From: Bacteroidales bacterium GP1 | Lineage (GTDB): Bacteria > Bacteroidota > Bacteroidia > Bacteroidales > Muribaculaceae | DNA: 10,141 nucleotides | Direction of reading: 5' to 3' | NCBI GenBank assembly: GCA_001701105.1 | Contig: DAAI01000057.1 | Coordinates: 52,290-62,430, forward strand | In this document: positions 5,750 to 10,141 of the stretch, piece after piece | Numbering within the stretch: position 1 is the stretch's first letter | Layout of the letters: every line of letters begins with the position of its first letter | Translations under genes and position numbers: made by a program | Notes under the pieces: generated by a model | What the model was told of the DNA's origin: nothing | Databases searched by the model: none | The model's input: only the letters and a program-made list of their open reading frames with translations

Positions 5750-6763
5750 TTAGGGCTTGGTGGCGTTGAGTAGGTACTGAGCAATCTGGACGGCATTGAG
5801 GGCCGCTCCTTTCTTGATCTGGTCGGCCACAACCCAGAAGGTGAGTCCATTCTCATTGGCGAGGTCTTTTCGGAGTCGGCCAACGAACACAGGGTCTGTT
5901 CCTGCTTTGTCGAGAGGCATGGGATATATGGGCTCTCCATCGGGTCCATTCTCAACGAGCACCACTCCCGTGGCTTTGCGGAATGCCTCGCGTGCTACTT
6001 CAATCTCGATCGGCTTCTCGGTCTCAACCCATATCGCCTCGCTATGAGCGCGAAGCACCGGAACGCGCACACAAGTGGCCGACACGGCCATATCGGAATG
6101 CATTATCTTCCGCGTTTCGTTAAACATCTTCATTTCCTCCTTTGTATATCCATTGTCGGTGAAGACATCCACATGAGGAATCACATTGAATGCGAGTTGA
6201 TGTTTGAATTTTTCAACGGTTGGCTTTTCTCCTTTCAGCGATTGGTCGGTCTGAAGAATCAGTTCATCCATAGCGGCTGCCCCGGCTCCGGATGCTGCTT
6301 GATAGGTGGCTACATGTATGCGGCGTATCGGCGATATGTCCTGAATGGGTTTCAGCGCCACCACCATCTGAATTGTAGTGCAATTTGGGTTCCCTATAAT
6401 ATTGCGAGGATGGCATAAAGCATCAGCGCCGTTGACTTCCGGCACCACCAGGGGCACATCGGGCTCCATACGGAAAGCCGAACTATTGTCGATCATCAGC
6501 GTGCCATGGCGTGTGATTACCTCAGCATAACGCCGGCTTGTGCCTGCTCCGGCTGAAGTGAAAGCAATATCGACTCCGGAAAAATCACTCTCCTCCGACA
6601 AAAGCTCAATCACATATTCATTGCCTCGGAATTGTCTGGTCTGGCCTGCCGAACGCTCTGAGCCGAAAAGACGCAGTGTGTTTACCGGGAAATCCTGCTC
6701 GTCAAGGACTCGGAGAAATTCCGCTCCTACGGCTCCGCTGGCTCCTACTATCGCTATGTTCAT
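5750..6763 (-). CDS. asd: Aspartate-semialdehyde dehydrogenase
   Basis: It catalyses NADPH-dependent reduction of beta-aspartyl phosphate to aspartate semialdehyde, the branch point for lysine/diaminopimelate, threonine and methionine, in the cytoplasm. Numbered from MNIAIVG, the 337-residue protein has the Rossmann nucleotide loop GASGAVG (7-13), a SERSAG cofactor segment (35-40), the SAGAGTSRRYA strand-loop (70-80), the catalytic cysteine C128 in GNPNCTTIQ (124-132), ATYQAASGAG (152-161) and the catalytic histidine H240 in RVPVLRAHSEA (233-243). Length and motifs are normal, so it should be active. The ATG at 6763 was chosen because the family begins right at the Rossmann strand; the frame extends 5 codons to a GTG at 6778, but that would overlap fabD without adding family sequence. 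The gap from the fabD stop is 8 bp with no promoter between, so the two genes are co-transcribed. Confidence 0.96.
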   Translation of the reverse strand: MNIAIVGASGAVGAEFLRVLDEQDFPVNTLRLFGSERSAGQTRQFRGNEYVIELLSEESDFSGVDIAFTSAGAGTSRRYAEVITRHGTLMIDNSSAFRMEPDVPLVVPEVNGADALCHPRNIIGNPNCTTIQMVVALKPIQDISPIRRIHVATYQAASGAGAAAMDELILQTDQSLKGEKPTVEKFKHQLAFNVIPHVDVFTDNGYTKEEMKMFNETRKIMHSDMAVSATCVRVPVLRAHSEAIWVETEKPIEIEVAREAFRKATGVVLVENGPDGEPIYPMPLDKAGTDPVFVGRLRKDLANENGLTFWVVADQIKKGAALNAVQIAQYLLNATKP

Positions 6764-6771
6764 GGCAGCGT

Positions 6772-7650
6772 TCAGCACATTCCGGAAGCCGTAACCTCGG
6801 AAGCTATTTTCTTTACCAAACCCTGCAATACATTCCCGGGGCCAAGTTCGATAAATTCGTCTGCCCCATCTGCCACCATAGCCTTTACATCCTGTGTCCA
6901 GCGCACTGGCCCGGTGAGCTGCTTGATAAGGTTTTCCTTAATCTCAGAGGGGTCAGTATGAGGTTTGCCATCCACATTCTGATATACGGGGCATATAGGG
7001 GTATTGAAAACGGCAGCCTCGATTGCCTCTGCCAGTTCTTCCTGAGCCGGTTGCATCAGGGGGCTATGGAACGCGCCACCCACTTTCAGGCGCAAAGCGC
7101 GTTTTGCGCCAGCCTCTTTCAGCCGGACGCAGGCTTCGTCGACCGAGTCGATAGCTCCGGAGATAACCACCTGTCCCGGGCAATTATAATTGGCGGGAGC
7201 TACAATGCCATCGACGGAGGCACAAATTTCCTCAACCTTTTCATCCGGGAGGGCGAGAACGGCGGCCATAGTCGATGGCTGTGCCTCGCAAGCCTTCTGC
7301 ATGGCTCCGGCACGCTTGGCTACTAATTTAAGCCCTTCTTCGAAACTCAAAGCACCGGCTGCCACAAGGGCGGAAAATTCTCCGAGACTATGACCGGCCA
7401 CCATCGAGGGCTTGAAATCTTCGCCAAGGCTCTTGGCGAGAATCACGCTGTGAAGAAAGATAGCTGGCTGGGTTACCTTTGTCTGACGCAGATCCTCTTC
7501 CGTGCCTTCAAACATCAGGTCGGTGATCCGGAATCCTAAAATTTCGTTTGCCTTCTCGAAGAGGGCACGGGCTTCTTCATTATTATCGTATAGGTCTTTG
7601 CCCATCCCTACGTATTGGGCACCCTGACCGGGGAAAACATATGCTTTCAT
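6772..7650 (-). CDS. fabD: Malonyl-CoA:ACP transacylase
   Basis: It transfers malonyl groups from CoA to acyl carrier protein, supplying the two-carbon donor for type II fatty-acid synthesis in the cytoplasm. The 292-residue protein has FPGQGAQ (6-12) with oxyanion-hole Q9, the nucleophile elbow GHSLGEF (86-92) with S88, R113 in AKRAG, which binds the malonyl carboxylate, and the catalytic H195 in GGAFHSPLM (191-199). GPVRW (247-251) and ELGPGNVL (268-275) close the fold. All key residues are present and length is typical. It is the first gene of a two-gene unit with asd. It is not beside fabH, acpP or fabF here, unlike the classic fab clusters. A likely promoter lies at 7718-7748. Confidence 0.97.
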   Translation of the reverse strand: MKAYVFPGQGAQYVGMGKDLYDNNEEARALFEKANEILGFRITDLMFEGTEEDLRQTKVTQPAIFLHSVILAKSLGEDFKPSMVAGHSLGEFSALVAAGALSFEEGLKLVAKRAGAMQKACEAQPSTMAAVLALPDEKVEEICASVDGIVAPANYNCPGQVVISGAIDSVDEACVRLKEAGAKRALRLKVGGAFHSPLMQPAQEELAEAIEAAVFNTPICPVYQNVDGKPHTDPSEIKENLIKQLTGPVRWTQDVKAMVADGADEFIELGPGNVLQGLVKKIASEVTASGMC

Positions 7651-7717
7651 TTCTGTGAATTGATTATTCGGTTAAGTCGTTGACCGACCTTAAATTCTGT
7701 CGACATTAATTTCACTG

Positions 7718-7751
7718 CAAAATTAATGAAAAATTTCCGTAATAGGAAATT
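7718..7751 (-). promoter_or_regulatory. fabD promoter overlapped by an inverted repeat
   Basis: The minus-strand -7 box TAATTTTG (7718-7725) matches TAnnTTTG. Twenty bp upstream is TTTC (7746-7749), a weak form of the -33 element. A perfect inverted repeat AATTTCC-N6-GGAAATT (7732-7751) fills the spacer and -33 region and could be a repressor site or a short hairpin. Predicted start of transcription is near 7711, about 60 nt before the fabD ATG. Confidence 0.55.
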
Positions 7752-7807
7752 CCCTGACTCTGCCGGGGCATTAATGATGAAAAAACGATATTATAGGGAT
7801 ATAATGA

Positions 7808-7842
7808 CAAAGATTGCGCCTTGAGATGAGACGCAACCTTTG
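7808..7842 (-). terminator. Hairpin after the OPT transporter gene, probable terminator
   Basis: CAAAG-a-TTGCG (7808-7818) pairs with CGCAA-c-CTTTG (7832-7842), 10 pairs with one A/C mismatch and a 13-nt loop, 18 bp past the transporter stop. The minus-strand sequence after it is not a clean T run, so it may be a weak terminator or an RNA 3'-end stabiliser. Confidence 0.5.
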
Positions 7843-7860
7843 ATATTATTGATAGGTTAT

Positions 7861-9831
7861 TTAGAGTTTTACACGCTTGGAATCCCAGTAGAGGTAAGCG
7901 ATAAGCAGAGCGTAAGCCACAAGACCGAGCCCCTGGGTGAGTTCGTATGAACCGGGCGTGTGATATTCGAATCCGCAGAAACGTGTAAGAGCGGCAAACA
8001 CTCCGAACAATGCACCTCCGGCAATGAGGCCGGAAGCGAGAAGAGTTCCCCGGTCCTGACGTTTGGCGCATAGATCTTTATTCTTTGAAGAATGGCTTAC
8101 GAAATAGCTTATGGCACCTCCGATAAGCATGGGGGTGTTGAGCTGAAGGGGTATGAACATTCCGAGGCAGAATGCAAGGGCCGGAACTCCGAGCCAGTTT
8201 AGAATCAGGGCAAGGATGGCTCCTACCATATAGAGAATCCACGGGGTATCGCCCCCCATCATAAGCGGTTCGATCACCTTGGCCATTGCATTGGCCTGTG
8301 GGGCTACGAGCGCATTGTCGCCTGTAAAACCGTAAACCTTGTTAAGCACGATGATAACGCCACCCACTGTGGCTGCGGATACGAGTGTGCCGAGGAATTT
8401 CCAGCTCTCTTGCTTCTTGGGAGTAGAGCCGAGCCAGTAACCTATCTTGAGGTCGGTTACGAAGCCGCCGGCCATTGAGAGGGCCGTGCAGACCACGCCG
8501 CCTATCACCATCGATGCCACGATTCCCGATGTGCCTTTAAGCCCGATGGCTACGAAGATGGCGGAAGCGATGATAAGGGTCATTAGGGTCATGCCCGATA
8601 CCGGGTTGGAGCCTACAATAGCGATTGCATTGGCTGCTACGGTGGTGAAGAGGAAGGCTATCACCGTGACCACAACCCATGCCACCAATGCCTGCCAGAA
8701 AGTATGAATCACGCCAAACCAGAAGAAAAGAAGCACGGCGATAAGGGCGAGGGCTATGAAGAATACTATTTTCTTCATCGAGATGTCCATCTGCCAGCGT
8801 ACAGGGCGTTCCGTGGCGGCGCCTCCCTTGAATTCGCGTCCGGCAAGACCCACAGCATTGCAAATGATAGGCCATGATTTTATAATGCCGATTACTCCGG
8901 CCATGGCGATGCCGCCGATGCCGATCATACGGGCGTAATCCTTGAATATGGCTTCGGGAGCCATGGCAACGAGTTCTGCACTTCCATATGTGCCCATCAA
9001 GGGAATCACTATCCACCATACGAATATTGACCCGGCAAAGATAATGAAAGCATATTTAAGACCTACAATGTATCCGAGTCCGAGGAGGGCTGCGCCGGTG
9101 TTGACGCTGAACACGAGTTTTGTCTTTTCAGCGATGGCCTGACCCCATGAGCAGCAGGTGGAGGTGACAGTCTCGGCCCACCATCCGAAAGTGGCCACGA
9201 TATAGTCGTAGATTCCTCCGATAAGCGAAGCGATGACCAGAGTCTTTGCCTGGCCTCCTTCGCCGGAGTTGGCGGCCTGCTGGCCGGAGATGATCACCTG
9301 GGTTGTGGCTGTGGCTTCCGGGAAGGGATATTTACCATGCATATCTTTCACGAAATATTTCCGGAAAGGGATGAAGAAGAGGATGCCGAGAATACCCCCG
9401 AGGAGAGAGCTAAGGAATATCTGGTAAAAGTCGACAACGATGTCGGGATATGTATCCTGAAGGATATAAAGCGCGGGCAATGTGAAGATGGCACCGGCGA
9501 CAATTACTCCAGAGCATGAGCCGATCGATTGGATGATCACATTCTGCCCGAGGGCATTTTTCTTTTTCAACGCTGAGCTGAGACCCACGGCGATGATGGC
9601 AATAGGGATTGCGGCCTCGAATACCTGCCCCACTTTAAGCCCGAGGTATGCCGCCGCGGCACTGAAAATGATTGCCATTACCAGACCCATTCCGACGGAG
9701 TAAGGGGTCACTTCCTCCTGATCGTGGGCCGGTTTCATCACCGGCACATATTCTTCATCGGCTCCAAGCTCGCGGAACGCGTTCTCGGGCAGACCGGTGT
9801 CGGTGGTGTAAACTTTGTCGTCTTCTTTCAT
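7861..9831 (-). CDS. OPT-family oligopeptide transporter
   Basis: A 656-residue inner-membrane protein of the OPT superfamily, proton-coupled carriers of small peptides and, in some branches, metal chelates. A hydrophilic N-terminus (1-42) carries ENAFRELGADEEYVPVM (16-32), typical of bacterial members. About 14-16 hydrophobic helices follow. OPT hallmarks include YSVGMGLVMAIIFSAAAAYLGLK (44-66), the loop motif HGKYPFPEATATTQVI (165-180), SNPVSGMT (408-415), TDLKIGYWLGSTPKKQ (459-474) and GVPALAFCLGMFIPL (548-562). Full length with no frameshift. Substrate cannot be read from sequence; di- to tetrapeptide uptake is the usual bacterial annotation. It forms its own transcription unit, with a promoter at 9936-9966, a leader of about 100 nt and a hairpin downstream. 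Confidence 0.94.
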   Translation of the reverse strand: MKEDDKVYTTDTGLPENAFRELGADEEYVPVMKPAHDQEEVTPYSVGMGLVMAIIFSAAAAYLGLKVGQVFEAAIPIAIIAVGLSSALKKKNALGQNVIIQSIGSCSGVIVAGAIFTLPALYILQDTYPDIVVDFYQIFLSSLLGGILGILFFIPFRKYFVKDMHGKYPFPEATATTQVIISGQQAANSGEGGQAKTLVIASLIGGIYDYIVATFGWWAETVTSTCCSWGQAIAEKTKLVFSVNTGAALLGLGYIVGLKYAFIIFAGSIFVWWIVIPLMGTYGSAELVAMAPEAIFKDYARMIGIGGIAMAGVIGIIKSWPIICNAVGLAGREFKGGAATERPVRWQMDISMKKIVFFIALALIAVLLFFWFGVIHTFWQALVAWVVVTVIAFLFTTVAANAIAIVGSNPVSGMTLMTLIIASAIFVAIGLKGTSGIVASMVIGGVVCTALSMAGGFVTDLKIGYWLGSTPKKQESWKFLGTLVSAATVGGVIIVLNKVYGFTGDNALVAPQANAMAKVIEPLMMGGDTPWILYMVGAILALILNWLGVPALAFCLGMFIPLQLNTPMLIGGAISYFVSHSSKNKDLCAKRQDRGTLLASGLIAGGALFGVFAALTRFCGFEYHTPGSYELTQGLGLVAYALLIAYLYWDSKRVKL

Positions 9832-9905
9832 GATATTGTTGTTTTATTGATAATCAGCCTTAAAAAGTCGGGTCTCGATAGCCGGTTTATTTCCGGTGGA
9901 TTCCG

Positions 9906-9931
9906 GAGTGAGCCCCCGGATATTCCCACTC
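9906..9931 (-). promoter_or_regulatory. Hairpin at the start of the OPT leader, with four CCGG motifs nearby
   Basis: GAGTGAG (9906-9912) pairs with CCCACTC (9925-9931), 7 pairs including one wobble, right at the predicted transcription start. The leader also holds four self-complementary CCGG tetramers at 9882, 9893, 9903 and 9916, which allow alternative short hairpins. It does not match a riboswitch I recognise. Confidence 0.3.
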
Positions 9932-9935
9932 GCAA

Positions 9936-9966
9936 CAAAGTTACAAAAAAAGCTGATAATATCCAA
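9936..9966 (-). promoter_or_regulatory. OPT transporter promoter
   Basis: The minus-strand -7 box TAACTTTG (9936-9943) is identical to that of the XRE cassette. A -33 TTG (9964-9966) lies exactly 20 bp upstream. Predicted transcription start is near 9929, leaving about 100 nt of 5' leader before the ATG at 9831. Confidence 0.75.
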
Positions 9967-10002
9967 CATCCCCGACTCCTTACTCTGCTGAAAAAAAGAC
10001 TG

Positions 10003-10031
10003 AAAAAAGAGGAGGCTTAAAGGCCTCCTCT
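10003..10031 (-). terminator. eno: Intrinsic terminator of enolase
   Basis: A perfect 9-bp stem AGAGGAGGC/GCCTCCTCT (10008-10016 with 10023-10031) with a 6-nt loop is followed on the minus strand by six Ts (10003-10008) and a second T run beyond. It lies 23 bp after the enolase stop and is the cleanest terminator in the window. Confidence 0.92.
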
Positions 10032-10054
10032 GCTTTATGAGTTTATAATGCAAA

Positions 10055-10141
10055 TTATTTGCGGGCGATCTTCTTGTAACCGTAAACTGCACGGTCGCCG
10101 AGCTCTTCCTCAATGCGGAGAAGCTGGTTGTACTTGGCCAT
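10055..10141 (-). CDS. eno: Enolase, C-terminal 28 residues only
   Basis: The minus strand reads MAKYNQLLRIEEELGDRAVY followed by GYKKIARK and a stop. AKYNQLLRIEEELG is the conserved C-terminus of bacterial enolase (2-phosphoglycerate to phosphoenolpyruvate, glycolysis); E. coli has KYNQLIRIEEALG at the same place. The remaining protein, including all catalytic residues, lies beyond the right edge, and the first ATG seen here is an internal methionine. The ending is intact and is followed by a strong terminator. Confidence 0.9.
   Translation of the reverse strand: MAKYNQLLRIEEELGDRAVYGYKKIARK

Noticed and set aside
6764..6778. An upstream GTG start that would lengthen asd by five residues.
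   Set aside because: It overlaps the end of fabD and adds residues before the Rossmann strand that the family lacks; the ATG at 6763 fits better.
6044..7326. Long plus-strand ORFs opposite asd and fabD.
   Set aside because: They are shadows of two well-identified enzymes with every catalytic residue in place; the antisense products show no family features.
8447..9142. Plus-strand ORFs opposite the OPT gene (for example 8447-8707 and 8942-9142).
   Set aside because: They are antisense shadows of a strongly coding, family-matched gene and lack their own promoters or recognisable domains.
9844..10113. An 89-codon minus-strand ORF between OPT and enolase.
   Set aside because: It runs out of frame through the enolase end, through its terminator and through the OPT promoter, and its product resembles nothing.

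Overview
The window looks like chromosomal DNA from a gut-type Bacteroidales, probably near Muribaculaceae or Bacteroidaceae. Three things point there. Three minus-strand start regions carry the Bacteroidetes -7 box TAnnTTTG, two of them with a -33 TTG exactly 20 bp upstream. Most start codons lack a clear Shine-Dalgarno sequence. The GH53 enzyme ends in the YNLQG...GIFIRNGKK tail common in this order. The family-level placement is inference.

Layout. (1) 2-4110, plus strand: a four-gene run. It holds a DUF2400/TIGR02757 protein cut by the window edge, an exported GHL10 (DUF187) glycan hydrolase overlapping it by ATGA, an exported GH53 endo-beta-1,4-galactanase, and a small secreted Gly/Trp/Tyr-rich protein of unknown function. 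A long hairpin at 4155-4194 separates this run from the convergent next unit. (2) 5345-4251, minus strand: a compact three-gene regulatory cassette encoding a four-helix membrane protein, a 66-residue XRE regulator and a two-helix protein with a bacterial PH-like domain. Its promoter is well defined, with a perfect palindrome at the predicted start of transcription and a dense array of GTAAA/TTTAC half-sites upstream. (3) 5445-5680: no established gene; two tiny ATGA-overlapping ORFs are the only coding-like signal. (4) 7650-5750, minus strand: fabD followed 8 bp later by asd, closed by a hairpin terminator. (5) 9831-7861, minus strand: a large OPT-family oligopeptide transporter with its own promoter and a structured leader. 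(6) 10141-10055, minus strand: the last 28 residues of enolase and its intrinsic terminator.

How the genes fit together. The plus-strand run suggests handling of glycans in the periplasm: galactan side chains of pectin for GH53, and possibly peptidoglycan glycan strands for GHL10. There is no SusC/SusD pair, so it is not a polysaccharide utilisation locus as seen here. The right half is housekeeping: fatty-acid initiation, aspartate-family amino acids and diaminopimelate, peptide uptake and glycolysis. The least explained parts are the XRE/membrane/PH cassette with its control region and the small Gly-rich secreted protein. I see no CRISPR array, transposase, integrase, tRNA or rRNA.
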